DNA of 64,000 nt from Candidatus Anaerostipes avistercoris (GCA_019119895.1 DWWD01000049.1:22429-86428); one strand, 5' to 3'; positions 18,816 through 29,101 are shown, counted from the stretch's first letter. Notes: generated by a model from the letters alone, not told the origin. Made by a program: numbers and translations.

Positions 18816-20078
18816 ATGAAGAAAAAATTTACCAATGAACATTTTAACCTGCTGTTCTTCCTTATGTTCCTTTTTTATATGGTCATTCTGATCAAAATCG
18901 TTCTGCTCAGAGATACTTCCCTTTCATCTCTGCCGGAACATTTTTCCGCGGATTATCAGGGCTTCCGCTCTCTGAATCTGGTGCCGTTCCAGACCTTCCG
19001 CACGTTTGCCTCCATGATATCATCCGGCAGGCTGCTGTGGGCCTTTTCCAACATAGCCGGCAATGCGCTGATTTTCCTTCCCTATGGTTATCTCTTATCT
19101 CTCCTGGGGAAGAAAAAATATGCGCCGCTTAAGATCATACTGACCGCCGCCGTCCTGAGCATCCTGTTTGAAGTCCTTCAGTACCGCTTCTATCTGGGAA
19201 GCGCCGACATTGATGATGTTATCCTGAATATTTTGGGAACCTGCCTGGGCATTCTGTGTTTCCGGCTTATCTCCGTCATCTTTCGCAAAAGACCTTCCGG
19301 ACTCTATAAAGCAAGCATTCTTCTCGCCCTTGCAGCTTTTCTAGGAGCATCTGCCGTCGGATATTTTGAATTCGGCAGCCGGCTTGGAATTGCCGCTTAC
19401 AGCGAGGAAACCGTCGGAGGGGAGAAAGTACCGGACCGGCAGCCGGATTACAGCGGTTATTTTTCTTCCGGCAGTCCTTCCAAAATTACGGTACAGAATT
19501 CTGTTGACGATGCCTATGCACAGCAGACAGATTTCACAGTGGGAAAAGATACCACGATTTACTACCTGGAAATAACCACCGGCAGACTGAACCCGAATCA
19601 TGTGACCCAAACCTATAAACTTTACAGCCCGTCACAGCTGGCATCCATAAAAAAGCACTCCCGTGCCATGATCTGGCACTCCAAAACATCCGGCAGCAGC
19701 ACGGCCGATGTTATCGTCCTCTCGGATCTGGATGAAGAAGAAACCAGCGGCGATATATCGTTTGGTTCCGACGATCCTCACAGGCTGACCGGTTATATCA
19801 ACAAAATCGGAGACGGACAGTGTACTGTCAACAAAATTGACTCCTATGAATTAAAAGACGGCGGATCCGTTTCCACCAGCACCAAACTTTACATTCCGGT
19901 GCAGTACAAAGAAAATATTCCTGTTACCATCCGGGATGTATACGAAAACGGCAGCAGCTATAAGGACCGCAGGGGAAACATTCAGGATTTGAAACAAGAT
20001 TCTTTCGTGACCATTGAAGGAAATTATAAAGAACAAATTTTTCACGGAGAAAAAATCATCATTCAAATCTTTCATTGA
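18816..20078 (+). CDS. VanZ-like membrane protein with a large C-terminal extracytoplasmic domain
   Basis: Residues 1-185 form the VanZ domain: about five membrane helices with LNLVPFQTFRTF, NIAGNALIFLPYGYLL and DVILNILGTCLG motifs. VanZ of Enterococcus gives low-level teicoplanin resistance by an unknown mechanism. Residues about 190-420 are a hydrophilic, beta-rich outer domain with no family I recognise; it includes a sequence pair that resembles OB-like beta strands. The gene follows the LytTR two-component pair in the same orientation and is preceded by the repeated palindrome, so it is a probable target of that system. Confidence 0.85.
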   Translation: MKKKFTNEHFNLLFFLMFLFYMVILIKIVLLRDTSLSSLPEHFSADYQGFRSLNLVPFQTFRTFASMISSGRLLWAFSNIAGNALIFLPYGYLLSLLGKKKYAPLKIILTAAVLSILFEVLQYRFYLGSADIDDVILNILGTCLGILCFRLISVIFRKRPSGLYKASILLALAAFLGASAVGYFEFGSRLGIAAYSEETVGGEKVPDRQPDYSGYFSSGSPSKITVQNSVDDAYAQQTDFTVGKDTTIYYLEITTGRLNPNHVTQTYKLYSPSQLASIKKHSRAMIWHSKTSGSSTADVIVLSDLDEEETSGDISFGSDDPHRLTGYINKIGDGQCTVNKIDSYELKDGGSVSTSTKLYIPVQYKENIPVTIRDVYENGSSYKDRRGNIQDLKQDSFVTIEGNYKEQIFHGEKIIIQIFH

Positions 20079-20104
20079 TCAGCCTTCCGTGAAAGATGAT
20101 GACG

Positions 20105-20140
20105 AAAGGGAGCGTATCAAATCGGCGATACGCTCCCTTT
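20105..20140. terminator. Bidirectional terminator
   Basis: AAAGGGAGCGTATC (20105-20118) is the exact inverse of GATACGCTCCCTTT (20127-20140). It separates the convergent vanZ-like gene and the ABC ATPase gene. Confidence 0.85.
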
Positions 20141-20148
20141 GTCATAAT

Positions 20149-20871
20149 TTATAGTACTTTGCTTAAGAATTCTTTTGTTCTTGTTTCTTTCGGATGATCA
20201 AAAATCTGTTCCGGAGTTCCTTCTTCCAGAATGATTCCCCCATCCATAAACAGCACACGGTCCGCCACTTCTTTGGCGAATCCCATCTCGTGAGTTACCA
20301 CCACCATGGTCATACCTTCCTGAGCCAGCTGTTTCATAACTTCCAGTACTTCTCCTACCATCTCAGGATCCAGCGCGGAAGTCGGTTCGTCAAACAGCAT
20401 AACTTCCGGTGACAGCGCCAGGGATCTGGCAATCGCCACACGCTGTTTCTGTCCGCCGGACAGCTGTGCCGGATAACTGTCTGCCTTGTCTCCCACTCCG
20501 ACACGATTGAGAAGTTCCATTGCTGTTTTCTTTGCTTCCTCTTCGCTGTACATTTTGTGGCGAATTGGAGCCAGGGTCACATTTTCAAGAATTGTCAGAT
20601 GCGGAAACAGGTTAAAGTGCTGGAACACCATGCCGACCTTTTTCCTCAGATTATCTACATCCAGATTCTTATCCATCAGATTGGTTCCGCCAATGGTAAT
20701 TTCTCCCTTTGTCGGTGTTTCCAGAAGATTCAGACACCGCAGAAAGGTACTTTTTCCTGATCCGGACGCGCCGATGACGCAGACACATTCTCCTTTGCCG
20801 ATATGGCAGTCAATTCCTTTTAATACTTCCAGCTTTCCAAAATATTTATGTAAATCTTTAACGTATATCAC
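20149..20871 (-). CDS. Polar amino-acid ABC transporter ATP-binding protein (GlnQ-like)
   Basis: This ATPase energises uptake of a polar amino acid. It shows Walker [11 protein letters not shown]-loop [11 protein letters not shown], signature [15 protein letters not shown], Walker [15 protein letters not shown] and the switch histidine in VVTHEMGFA, all typical of the GlnQ/HisP group. The start chosen is GTG at 20871 ([13 protein letters not shown], 240 residues, the normal family length). AAAGGAG lies 11 bases upstream, and the gene overlaps the permease stop. An ATG at 20898 would add nine residues without a ribosome binding site. Confidence 0.95.
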   Translation of the reverse strand: MIYVKDLHKYFGKLEVLKGIDCHIGKGECVCVIGASGSGKSTFLRCLNLLETPTKGEITIGGTNLMDKNLDVDNLRKKVGMVFQHFNLFPHLTILENVTLAPIRHKMYSEEEAKKTAMELLNRVGVGDKADSYPAQLSGGQKQRVAIARSLALSPEVMLFDEPTSALDPEMVGEVLEVMKQLAQEGMTMVVVTHEMGFAKEVADRVLFMDGGIILEEGTPEQIFDHPKETRTKEFLSKVL

Positions 20872-21550
20872 TTTGTCTGAGTCTCCTTTCAAATGCATTC
20901 AGTCCAATGGTCAGTATCTTTACCAACACATAGTAAATTAATGCGCATCCGATCAAAGGCACAAACATGATATAAGTTCTGGAAACAATAAAATCAGATG
21001 CCTTTGTCAGATCCTGGATGGCAACGTATCCCAGAATCGCCGTTTCTTTGATCAATACGATAAATTCATTTCCCAGAGCAGGAAGAATATTTTTTACTGC
21101 CTGCGGAAGGATGATATAACGCATGGTTTCTGTATAAGACAAACCGAGGGACCGGCCTGCTTCCATCTGCCCGTTATCGACTGCCATGATTCCGGCGCGG
21201 ATAATTTCCGCTACATATGCAGAACTGTTGATACCAAATGTTACGATTCCCGCAACCATTCCCATCTGTGTCTGGAAAACAAGGAAATAAATGATCAATA
21301 ACTGTACAACGGTAGGTGTTCCACGGATGATGTCAATATAAATATTGGCAATCACCGAAAATATTGTTTTCTTTCCTTTTCGTACCTCCGTCATCTTCAT
21401 CAATGCCAAAATCATGCCCAGAAGAATTCCCAGCAAAACGGCAGCAATGGATACGCCGATGGTAACCTTCAGACCGTCCAGAAACATCTTATAACGGTCC
21501 GCTTCTATAAATACCTGATAAATATCTGATTGTAACTGCTCCATTTTCAA
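20858..21550 (-). CDS. Polar amino-acid ABC transporter permease (GlnP-like)
   Basis: The 230-residue membrane protein has five membrane segments and the PAAT-family signature: [19 protein letters not shown] near residue 90 and the EAA loop [35 protein letters not shown], which contacts the ATPase. It lies between the binding protein gene (15-bp gap) and the ATPase gene (short overlap). The pump would be a homodimer of this permease. Confidence 0.95.
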   Translation of the reverse strand: MKMEQLQSDIYQVFIEADRYKMFLDGLKVTIGVSIAAVLLGILLGMILALMKMTEVRKGKKTIFSVIANIYIDIIRGTPTVVQLLIIYFLVFQTQMGMVAGIVTFGINSSAYVAEIIRAGIMAVDNGQMEAGRSLGLSYTETMRYIILPQAVKNILPALGNEFIVLIKETAILGYVAIQDLTKASDFIVSRTYIMFVPLIGCALIYYVLVKILTIGLNAFERRLRQSDIR

Positions 21551-21565
21551 AAGCCTTTCTAAGAA

Positions 21566-22330
21566 TTACTGTCCAATATATTCTTTCACTAAATCGTCAA
21601 AAGTTCCATCATCTTTCATTTCTTTCAGCGCGTCATTGATTGCGTCTTTTAACTTTGTATTGCCTTTCTGCACTGCAAATGCATACTCTTCGTCATCGAA
21701 TAAGTCTTCTACCAGTTCAAGACCTTCGTTTGCTTTTACAAATTCCTGTGCAGGATTTGCGTCAATGATCACAACATCAGATCCGCCTTTTTTCAAATCC
21801 ATAACGGCATCTACGCCTTTTTTGAATCTCTTTACCTCAGAATCTTTGATTTCATCTGTCGCAAGCAGGTCTCCTGTCGTTCCTTCCTGAACAGCAATCG
21901 TTAATCCTTCCAGATCGTCCGCTGATTTTACACTTCCTCCTTCTTTCTGGATCACATACTGTTTTGCTGTGTAATAAGAATCTGTAAAGTCAACCTGTCT
22001 TTCTCTCTCTTCTGTCACTGTCATTCCTGCTGCGATCACGTCAAGATTTCCTGATTCCATGGAACCAATCAGAGATTTAAATTCCATGTTCTTGATTTCC
22101 ACATCAGATCCGATTTTCTTTCCGACTTCTTTCATAACAGCCATATCGAATCCATCGACATCTCCATCATCATTCACAAACTCAAATGGAGGAAATTCAG
22201 CGTTGGTTCCCACTACGATCGTATCTGGGATCTCTCCTCCGTCCGCTGTCTCATTGCTGCCGCATCCTGTAAATAACATGGATGCTGTTAAAACGCCTGC
22301 CAGGGCAACTGTTAAAAACTTTTTCATCAC
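21566..22330 (-). CDS. Amino-acid ABC transporter substrate-binding lipoprotein
   Basis: The 254-residue family 3 solute-binding protein has a lipobox LFTGC (acylated Cys23) and the conserved TIVVGTNAEFPPFEFVNDDGDVDGFDMAVMKEVGKKIG block. It carries the ligand carboxylate-binding arginine region VTEERERQVDFTDSYY and ends in DGTFDDLVKEYIGQ. It should present a polar amino acid or cystine-like ligand to the GlnP/GlnQ-type pump encoded directly downstream. The exact substrate is not evident. It starts 12 bases after metQ and is probably co-transcribed with it. Confidence 0.94.
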   Translation of the reverse strand: MMKKFLTVALAGVLTASMLFTGCGSNETADGGEIPDTIVVGTNAEFPPFEFVNDDGDVDGFDMAVMKEVGKKIGSDVEIKNMEFKSLIGSMESGNLDVIAAGMTVTEERERQVDFTDSYYTAKQYVIQKEGGSVKSADDLEGLTIAVQEGTTGDLLATDEIKDSEVKRFKKGVDAVMDLKKGGSDVVIIDANPAQEFVKANEGLELVEDLFDDEEYAFAVQKGNTKLKDAINDALKEMKDDGTFDDLVKEYIGQ

Positions 22331-22342
22331 TTTTTCTCCTTC

Positions 22343-23161
22343 TTAAAATAATGGTACGACTGCTCCGTCGTAGTTGTCATTGATATAATCTTTTACCGTA
22401 TCGCTCTCCAAAGCCTTGATCAGTGCTTTGATGGAATCTTTGTCTTCATCACCTTTGCGGACTGCGATGACATTTCCGTAAGTTGTAGCTCCAACAGATT
22501 CTTCATCTTCCACTGCCAGAGCATCTTCACTGACTTTCAGTCCTGCTTCAATCGCATAGTTTCCGTTGATAACTGCAAGATCCACATCCTGGATGGAACG
22601 AGGAAGCTGTGCCGCTTCAATTTCTTCGATTTCCAGATTCTTCGGATTCTTTACGATATCTTTTTTGGTTGCTGTCAGTCCCGCGTCTTCTTTGAGCGTA
22701 ATCAGACCCTCAGACTGAAGCAGCAGCAGCGCTCTTGCTTCATTTGTCGTATCATTCGGCACCGCAACCACAGCGCCATTCTTAAGATCTTTCAAAGACT
22801 TTGTTTTGCCTGGGAAAATTCCAAATGGCTCATAATGAATCATCGCCGCGGATACAAGATCTGTGCCTTTTTCTTCATTGAAATTCTTCAGATATGTTTC
22901 ATGCTGGAAGTAATTCGCATCCAGATCACCGGCATCCAGCGCCGTATTCGGCTGAACATAATCAGAATACTCTTTGATTTCCAGTTTATATCCTTCTTTC
23001 TCAAGCTCGTCTTCTGCCGCTTTCAAAATATCCGCGTGAGGCGAAGGACTCGCACCGATCACAATAGTATTGGAATCGCTGCTGCCGCTTTTCGAACCGC
23101 AGCCTGCGAATAATCCAACGCATGCCGTCAGACAAAGTACCACTGCCAATACTTTTTTCAT
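22343..23161 (-). CDS. metQ: MetQ/NlpA-family methionine-binding lipoprotein
   Basis: The 272-residue lipoprotein (lipobox LFAGC, Cys21) matches the NlpA family, which binds D/L-methionine: TIVIGASPSPHADILKAAEDELEKEGYKLEIKEYSDYVQPN, ANYFQHETYLKNFNEEKG, FGIFPGKTKSLKDLKNGAVVAVPND and VDLAVINGNYAIEAGL. Its usual partners MetN and MetI are not adjacent. Instead it leads a PAAT-type binding protein/permease/ATPase operon, so it must either use a MetNI encoded elsewhere or share this pump. Confidence 0.94.
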   Translation of the reverse strand: MKKVLAVVLCLTACVGLFAGCGSKSGSSDSNTIVIGASPSPHADILKAAEDELEKEGYKLEIKEYSDYVQPNTALDAGDLDANYFQHETYLKNFNEEKGTDLVSAAMIHYEPFGIFPGKTKSLKDLKNGAVVAVPNDTTNEARALLLLQSEGLITLKEDAGLTATKKDIVKNPKNLEIEEIEAAQLPRSIQDVDLAVINGNYAIEAGLKVSEDALAVEDEESVGATTYGNVIAVRKGDEDKDSIKALIKALESDTVKDYINDNYDGAVVPLF

Positions 23162-23230
23162 CTTTTTCTCTCCTTTTCTTCTCTTTTTTTATAAACACCT
23201 CTTTGTTTATGTATAGTATACTTCAATATT

Positions 23231-24274
23231 TTACAATAATTTTCGAAAGATTTCAAATGCAGAGGGCAGTGCATATACATTTTCTACATCTTTTTTTCTG
23301 ACCCACTGAAAATCTTCGATTGAAACAGGATGTTCCAGGAAAATCCTGACTCCTTCCATATGCCATTCCACATGACTGAAAATATGTTTTCCCTTTCCTG
23401 CCGGCTCTATTCCATTCTCTTCAATCTTCCATTTCCGAAGCTGTTCTTTCTGATCTTCCAGATCCAGTTTCCCCGGAATATTGGGAAATTCCCATAATCC
23501 TGCCAGAAGTCCTCTTTCCGCTCTTTTGTGCAGAGCTACTTTATCCTGGGTTTCCAGGAGAAAAATTGTCTTATGTTCAATTCTCCTTGCCTTCTTCGGC
23601 TTCCTCACAGGCAGCAGATCCGTCTTATCTTCTTTGTAAGCTCTGCATACCGTATCCCATGGACATTGATCACAGAGAGGTTTTCCATTTGGAATACAGA
23701 CAATGGCGCCCAGTTCGATCAGAGCCTGATTAAAATCTCCCGGCCGTTCTTTGGGAATGTACCGACGGATCCGTTCTCCCATCTTTCTTTTTGTCTTTTC
23801 CTTCAGAATATCTGAGTCATCTCCCCACAGACGGGCAAGCACTCTCATTACATTGCCGTCCACTGCCGGAACCTGAAGGTCAAAAGCAATGGAACCGATC
23901 GCCCCCGCTGTATATGCTCCAATACCGTTTAATGACAGCAGAGCATCATAATCCGCAGGAATCTCTCCGTCATATTCTTCCATTACTTTCTGAGCCGCCG
24001 CTTTCAGATTTCTCGCCCGGTTGTAATACCCGAGGCCTTCCCATAGTTTCATAAGCCGCTCATCGTCTGCCTGTGCAAGATCTGAAACTTGCGGAAATGC
24101 CTCCATAAAACGGTCAAAATACGGTTTAACCGCTTCCACTCTCGTCTGCTGCAGCATGATCTCAGAAACCCATATCCTGTAGGGATCTTTATTTTCTCTC
24201 CACGGAAGAATTCTTTTATTATAGTCATACCAATGGAGCAGAGATCCGGTTAAATCATAACGTTCTTTATTCAT
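23231..24274 (-). CDS. mutY: A/G-specific adenine DNA glycosylase
   Basis: The 347-residue repair enzyme removes adenine mispaired with 8-oxoguanine. It has the catalytic glutamate E38 in VSEIMLQQTRV, the helix-hairpin-helix LLSLNGIGAYTAGAI, the catalytic aspartate in VPAVDGNVMRVLAR, and the [4Fe-4S] loop C-IPNGKPLC-DQC-PWDTVC with C-x6-C-x2-C-x5-C spacing. The C-terminal 110 residues form the MutT-like domain that recognises 8-oxoG, ending with a conserved FSHVEWHMEG segment. Full length. Confidence 0.95.
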   Translation of the reverse strand: MNKERYDLTGSLLHWYDYNKRILPWRENKDPYRIWVSEIMLQQTRVEAVKPYFDRFMEAFPQVSDLAQADDERLMKLWEGLGYYNRARNLKAAAQKVMEEYDGEIPADYDALLSLNGIGAYTAGAIGSIAFDLQVPAVDGNVMRVLARLWGDDSDILKEKTKRKMGERIRRYIPKERPGDFNQALIELGAIVCIPNGKPLCDQCPWDTVCRAYKEDKTDLLPVRKPKKARRIEHKTIFLLETQDKVALHKRAERGLLAGLWEFPNIPGKLDLEDQKEQLRKWKIEENGIEPAGKGKHIFSHVEWHMEGVRIFLEHPVSIEDFQWVRKKDVENVYALPSAFEIFRKLL

Positions 24275-24331
24275 ACAATATCCTTTCCTAATCTAATCAG
24301 AATTTATTATAGCAAAAGAATGCCCCCGGCG

Positions 24332-25048
24332 CTATGAAAAACCTTTTCCAACTGCGATACAGCAGACATATACTTCCAGCACACCAAGCCGCTGCAAAGC
24401 TTTTGTCACTCCCTGGACTGTAGCTCCTGTCGTGTAAATATCATCGACAATCAGAACGCGTTTCGGACTGCCCGCTTTCCGGTATATCTTTTCCACACCT
24501 GCGAAAGCATGGCTGAGATTCCTTTTTCTCTGCCGGGGGTCCAGATTTTTCTGCGGCTTTGTATCATGAATCCGTTTTACCATCTTATGTTCCGACGGGC
24601 ATCCTATGATTTCTGCAATCCCGTCGGCAAAAATTTCTGCCTGATTGAATCCTCTTTTCCGGTATTTGCTCTTGTGCATGGGAACCGGCACCACCACGTC
24701 CGGATGGAGCTCTCCCAGCTGCCTGCCCCGGAGACGTTTCATTTCGCCAATATAAAAATCTGCGTATTCTCTCCGGTTCTTATATTTTATGGCAGCCAGA
24801 GAACTTTTGACCGGCTCCTGATATACGCACAATCCTATATTCCGGATAAAATCTTTCGGATGTTCCCTGCAGTCTCTGCAGTATTCTTCCTCATCTGAAT
24901 CCAGCGGCTTCCCGCAGGAATAGCAGACAGGCTCATGAATAAAAATATCTTTTTTCCGGCATCTTTCACACCGTCTCTGCCCTTTTTCCAGAATTTCTTT
25001 TTGACAGAGAGGACAGACAGGCGGATAAAGAAATGATAACATAGACAT
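24332..25048 (-). CDS. ComF-family phosphoribosyltransferase-like protein
   Basis: The 238-residue protein has an N-terminal double zinc ribbon (CPLCQKEI, CERC, CYSCGKPL, CRDC; residues 13-70) and a C-terminal type I phosphoribosyltransferase fold with PRPP motif VLIVDDIYTTGATV near residue 205. It also has the YKRGFNQAEIFA-type signature (YRKRGFNQAEIFADGIA) of ComFC/GntX. In Bacillus and Helicobacter these proteins help natural transformation, probably in single-stranded DNA uptake or maturation. No ComFA helicase gene adjoins it here. Confidence 0.9.
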   Translation of the reverse strand: MSMLSFLYPPVCPLCQKEILEKGQRRCERCRKKDIFIHEPVCYSCGKPLDSDEEEYCRDCREHPKDFIRNIGLCVYQEPVKSSLAAIKYKNRREYADFYIGEMKRLRGRQLGELHPDVVVPVPMHKSKYRKRGFNQAEIFADGIAEIIGCPSEHKMVKRIHDTKPQKNLDPRQRKRNLSHAFAGVEKIYRKAGSPKRVLIVDDIYTTGATVQGVTKALQRLGVLEVYVCCIAVGKGFS

Positions 25049-25095
25049 GCCTCCCTTATAGAATTATGATAACAGAGTTGAAAAAAGCGCCGCTT

Positions 25096-26436
25096 TTATC
25101 TCGGCGCTCTTTCTTTGTTTCCGAATTTTGTATATTGTCCGAGCCATACCAGCTCTATGGTTCCGGTGGAACCGTTTCTCTGTTTATCCACGATAATTTC
25201 TGCAATTCCTTTTTTCTCGGAATCTTCATTGTAATATTCATCTCTGTAAATAAACATAACCACATCGGCATCCTGCTCAATGGAGCCGGACTCTCGCAGA
25301 TCAGACAGCATCGGCTTCGCAGGTTTTCTTTCCTCTACCCGGCGGCTCAGCTGTGACAGAGCGATCACCGGCGCATTCATCTCTCTGGCGAGAGCTTTCA
25401 GAGATCTGGAAATCTCAGAAATTTCCTGCTGCCTGGACTCTGAACGTCTGCCTCCGGACATCAGCTGGAGGTAGTCTATGATAATCAGATCCAGACCGTG
25501 CATCTGCTTATATCGTCTGCATTTTGACCGAAGTTCGGCAATGGTAATACCCGGCGTATCATCGATGATAAGCGGCGCTCGTCCGATCGTGCCCGCGCTT
25601 TCCATGATTTTTTCCCAGTCCGTTTCCTGAAGATCTCCGGTTCGAATTGACTGGGAATCGACCATGGCTTCCATGGCCATCATACGGGTTACCAGCTGTT
25701 CTTTGGACATCTCCAGACTGAAAACAGCAGTCGGTACGTGATCCCGCACTGCCGCTTTCTGGGCTATGTTCAGCACAAAGGCCGTCTTACCCATGGCCGG
25801 TCTGGCCGCCACAATGATCAACTCTGAAGGATGCAGACCAGACAATTTGTAATCCAGATCTGTAAATCCTGTAGCTATTCCCGTAATCCTTCCCTCGGAA
25901 CTGGCAGCTGTCTCAATGGCATCCAGTGTATTCAGAACGATTTTGTCAATCGGCACAAAGTCTTCTCTCCCGCTGGCTTCCTGCAGCAGTCCGAATACGT
26001 TCTTTTCCGTATGATCGAGAATCTCAGAAACCTCATCTTTGCCAAGATAACATTCCGCTGTTATCTCCTCGCTGACTTTGATCAGCTTCCGCAGGGTCGC
26101 CTTTTCCTTGACAATTTTCGCATATTGCTTTGCATTGGCCGATGTAGGGACAGATTCCAGAAGATCCCTTATGAATTCCAGGCTCTTCATAGATTCCGGC
26201 ACATCTTTTCCTTTCAGTTTATCCTGAAGCGTAATCAGATCCACCGGTTTTCCTTCCCGATACAGCTCCTTCATGGTTTCGAATAAAATACCATTCTGCT
26301 TTTGATAGAAATCTTCCTGATCTATGATATCAATGACATCTGCAATGGTGTCCCGATCCATGATCATGGCTCCTATGACAGATTCCTCCGCCTCAGGGCT
26401 GTGGGGCTGTACCTTTTTTATCAGTGCCTCATCCAT
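25096..26436 (-). CDS. dnaB: Replicative DNA helicase DnaB (DnaC in Bacillus nomenclature)
   Basis: The 446-residue hexameric helicase unwinds the fork. It has an N-terminal primase-interaction domain (PHSPEAEESVIGAMIMD) and a RecA-like motor with Walker A AARPAMGKTAFVLNIA, Walker B LIIIDYLQLM and the SQLSRRVEERKPAKPMLSDLRESGSIEQDAD block. It lies in the classical gdpP-rplI-dnaB arrangement of Firmicutes, with a 13-base gap from rplI. A dedicated loader pair (DnaD-like and DnaI-like) is encoded about 7 kb away on the other strand. Confidence 0.97.
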   Translation of the reverse strand: MDEALIKKVQPHSPEAEESVIGAMIMDRDTIADVIDIIDQEDFYQKQNGILFETMKELYREGKPVDLITLQDKLKGKDVPESMKSLEFIRDLLESVPTSANAKQYAKIVKEKATLRKLIKVSEEITAECYLGKDEVSEILDHTEKNVFGLLQEASGREDFVPIDKIVLNTLDAIETAASSEGRITGIATGFTDLDYKLSGLHPSELIIVAARPAMGKTAFVLNIAQKAAVRDHVPTAVFSLEMSKEQLVTRMMAMEAMVDSQSIRTGDLQETDWEKIMESAGTIGRAPLIIDDTPGITIAELRSKCRRYKQMHGLDLIIIDYLQLMSGGRRSESRQQEISEISRSLKALAREMNAPVIALSQLSRRVEERKPAKPMLSDLRESGSIEQDADVVMFIYRDEYYNEDSEKKGIAEIIVDKQRNGSTGTIELVWLGQYTKFGNKERAPR

Positions 26437-26449
26437 TGTTTAATCCCTC

Positions 26450-26893
26450 TTATTTTTCTTCTACTTTTACACGGAGCGTCGCCGTTACCTGCGGATGGAG
26501 TTTAATTTCCACATCATGGTATCCAAGGCTCTTGATCGGCTCACAGTGCATTTTTTTCTTGTCTAATTCATATCCAAGCTGCTTCTTTGCTTCTGCGGCA
26601 ATTTCTTTTGTTGAAATGGAACCAAAGGTTCTTCCTCCGTTCCCCACCCGCATCTGTACGACAATCTGTTTCCCTTCCAGCTCTTTTGCCAGTTCTTTTG
26701 CATCTGCAAGAACTTCCGCAGCAACCTTTTCATCATGTGCTTTTCGGAGCTTCAGATCGTTCAATGCTTTTTTCGTTGCTTCCACAGCCTGTTTTTTGCG
26801 AAATAATACATTTCTGGCATAACCGTTATTTACTTCTACGATTTCATCTTTCTTTCCGACAGATTTCACATCTTCCAATAAAATAACTTTCAT
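26450..26893 (-). CDS. rplI: 50S ribosomal protein L9
   Basis: The 147-residue protein starts [40 protein letters not shown], the diagnostic rRNA-binding N-domain of L9. A long central helix joins it to a C-terminal domain with [18 protein letters not shown]. It lies one base after gdpP in a tightly packed operon. Confidence 0.97.
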   Translation of the reverse strand: MKVILLEDVKSVGKKDEIVEVNNGYARNVLFRKKQAVEATKKALNDLKLRKAHDEKVAAEVLADAKELAKELEGKQIVVQMRVGNGGRTFGSISTKEIAAEAKKQLGYELDKKKMHCEPIKSLGYHDVEIKLHPQVTATLRVKVEEK

Positions 26894-26894
26894 A

Positions 26895-28958
26895 CTAAAT
26901 ATCTCCTTTTTCTTTCATATTCCTGAGAGTCTCAATGATAATCTCTTTCGCTGCTTCCAGCGATACGTCAACCAGCTGGGCGCCTGCCACAGTAAGATGT
27001 CCGCCGCCGCCAAATTCTTCCATGATTCTCTGGACATTAATCTCATCAATGGACCTTGCGCTCACATAAACCCTTTCTTCCACACTGGTCAATACAAAAG
27101 ATGCTTCAATACCGTCAATGTCCAGCAGCTCATTTGCCACCTGGGCGCCTATGACGGTCGGGCTGTCCACGCCGATTCCCACCAGTGTCGTAATCGCAAA
27201 GTGATCATACAGAATATCTGCCTGACTGATCGCCTTTGAGCGAATGCGGTAAGTATCCATGCTCTCCCGGGACATTTTTCTTACCATCGTAAGATCCGCT
27301 CCGTTTCTCTTCAGATAAGCCGCTGTCTCAAAAGTACGAACTCCTGTCTTATTGACAAAATTATTCGTATCCACCAGCATTCCAAAATACATGGCATTGG
27401 CTTCCATCGGTTTCAGTTTCGGTTTTGAATCTACGTACTGAAGAATTTCCGCCACAAGCTCACATGTAGAAGAAGCATACGGTTCCACATAAGAAAGAAC
27501 AGGATTCTTTATCATATCCTTACTCTTCCGGTGATGATCCAAAATAACTACCGTCTTCGTCTGATGCAGCAGATCTTCACATTCTGTATAGTTGGCATGA
27601 TTGACATCTACCACGATCAGAAGGGTATTCTCATCTGTAATCTCAATGGCTTTCTCATTATCGATAAACATATCATCATCGTACTCACCGCATTTGCTGA
27701 GAGCTTCCACAACCGGCCGCACAGAAATCGTAATTTCATTCATTACGATATGCGCTCTGCGTCCCAGGGATAATCCGAGACGATACAGCCCTACCGCAGC
27801 CCCCATGGCATCCGGATCCGGAATCTTATGAGCCATAATCACTACATTCTCTTTTGACTCCATCAATTCCTTCAGCGCATGCGCTTTCACCCTGGCTTTG
27901 ACACGGGTATTCTTCTCTACGACTTCGCTGTTGCCTCCGAAATAAGAAATCTCTTCTCTGTCCTTGATGACCGCCTGGTCTCCTCCTCTTCCCAGGGCCA
28001 GATCCATTCCCGCACAGGCAAATTCATAACTTTCCTGATAAGTATCGCCATTGATTCCGAAGCTGATGCTTAATGTCATATGCATAGAATTTCCAAGGTT
28101 AATCGTTTTAATTTCATCCAGAATAGAAAATTTATTTGCTTTGATCTTATCCAGATATTTCTGTTCAAAAACAACGAAATACTTGTCCCTCTCTGTTCTC
28201 TTGATAATACCTGAAACATTCTGGATAAACTTACTGATCTTACGGTCTGCTACCGCAATGAGCATGGATCTCTTTACTTCATCAATGTCGTCCAGAATCT
28301 CATCATAATTATCAATATAGATCAGTCCAATTACCATTCTCTGGTTCTCGTTCTGTTCCATATATTTTTTCAGAAGGGTCTGATCAAAGAAATACGCCGC
28401 AATCAGAGAATTATCCTTCAGCATCTGCTTTGAATAACTCTTTTCATTATCATCCGTGAAATTTTCCGCCAAAATCCTGGTAAGCTCTACCTTGTAGAAA
28501 AATTTTTTCTCTGTATCTCCTTCTTTTTTTACATAATTGATGTGGGAAATCGTATGATTCACATCAGACGGCAGCAAATGTTTATTCAGACCCGTAAAGA
28601 TCTGTGTCAGATGCTTTCCTTTGCTGTCTCCTGCAATTTTATGAAATGCCGCATTAGACCATAGAATGACGCCGTTTCCGTCCGTCAGAGCGTAGGGTAC
28701 CGGAAGTTCATGAATCAGATAATTCTGAATCTGCCCCTGCTCAAAAACAAAGCCCATGCATTCTTTCATAATCTCATCCCTGCTGTGCCGGTATCCTGCT
28801 GCTTGAAGGAGAATCCCCAATACAATAAAGACAGCCAGGATGATTCCGCACTGCACGCTGAAAAAGAAAATGAGAATATCTGCAGGTATCAGAAAAAGCA
28901 TCAATTTCATTGGCCACTGCAGATACTGATCAATCTTTGTTTTACTTTTATTATCCAT
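26895..28958 (-). CDS. gdpP: Cyclic-di-AMP phosphodiesterase GdpP
   Basis: The 687-residue membrane enzyme hydrolyses c-di-AMP. It has two N-terminal membrane helices (about 16-55), a PAS-like domain (about 80-150), a degenerate GGDEF domain (about 175-305) that lacks the GGDEF signature, and a DHH/DHHA1 phosphodiesterase unit. The DHH unit has [23 protein letters not shown] and [10 protein letters not shown] metal ligands, and the DHHA1 motif [13 protein letters not shown] sits near the end. GdpP controls osmotic and cell-wall stress responses in Firmicutes. It is the first gene of the gdpP-rplI-dnaB operon. Confidence 0.96.
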   Translation of the reverse strand: MDNKSKTKIDQYLQWPMKLMLFLIPADILIFFFSVQCGIILAVFIVLGILLQAAGYRHSRDEIMKECMGFVFEQGQIQNYLIHELPVPYALTDGNGVILWSNAAFHKIAGDSKGKHLTQIFTGLNKHLLPSDVNHTISHINYVKKEGDTEKKFFYKVELTRILAENFTDDNEKSYSKQMLKDNSLIAAYFFDQTLLKKYMEQNENQRMVIGLIYIDNYDEILDDIDEVKRSMLIAVADRKISKFIQNVSGIIKRTERDKYFVVFEQKYLDKIKANKFSILDEIKTINLGNSMHMTLSISFGINGDTYQESYEFACAGMDLALGRGGDQAVIKDREEISYFGGNSEVVEKNTRVKARVKAHALKELMESKENVVIMAHKIPDPDAMGAAVGLYRLGLSLGRRAHIVMNEITISVRPVVEALSKCGEYDDDMFIDNEKAIEITDENTLLIVVDVNHANYTECEDLLHQTKTVVILDHHRKSKDMIKNPVLSYVEPYASSTCELVAEILQYVDSKPKLKPMEANAMYFGMLVDTNNFVNKTGVRTFETAAYLKRNGADLTMVRKMSRESMDTYRIRSKAISQADILYDHFAITTLVGIGVDSPTVIGAQVANELLDIDGIEASFVLTSVEERVYVSARSIDEINVQRIMEEFGGGGHLTVAGAQLVDVSLEAAKEIIIETLRNMKEKGDI

Positions 28959-29059
28959 ATCCTGCTCCTAAACGAGTATTTTCTAGTGAATTCTCAATTA
29001 CCTTTTATTATACCTCGTCTGATCTGATTTGTACATAAATTTGTACTTCCCAAAAGAAA

Positions 29060-29101
29060 CAAAACAGCCGGCAGACACCGCATTCCGCAGTGTCTGCCGG
29101 C
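29060..29101 (-). terminator. Terminator of the rpsF-ssb-rpsR operon
   Basis: A perfect 12-bp stem, GCCGGCAGACAC / GTGTCTGCCGGC (29067-29078 and 29090-29101), is followed on the minus strand by TGTTTTGTTT. Confidence 0.85.

Noticed and set aside
16559..20078. Canonical agr quorum-sensing locus
   Set aside because: No AgrB-type protease or AgrD-type peptide gene is present; VanZ-like follows instead.
23162..23230. SAM or T-box riboswitch upstream of metQ
   Set aside because: Only about 70 bases separate mutY and metQ; no conserved riboswitch core is visible.
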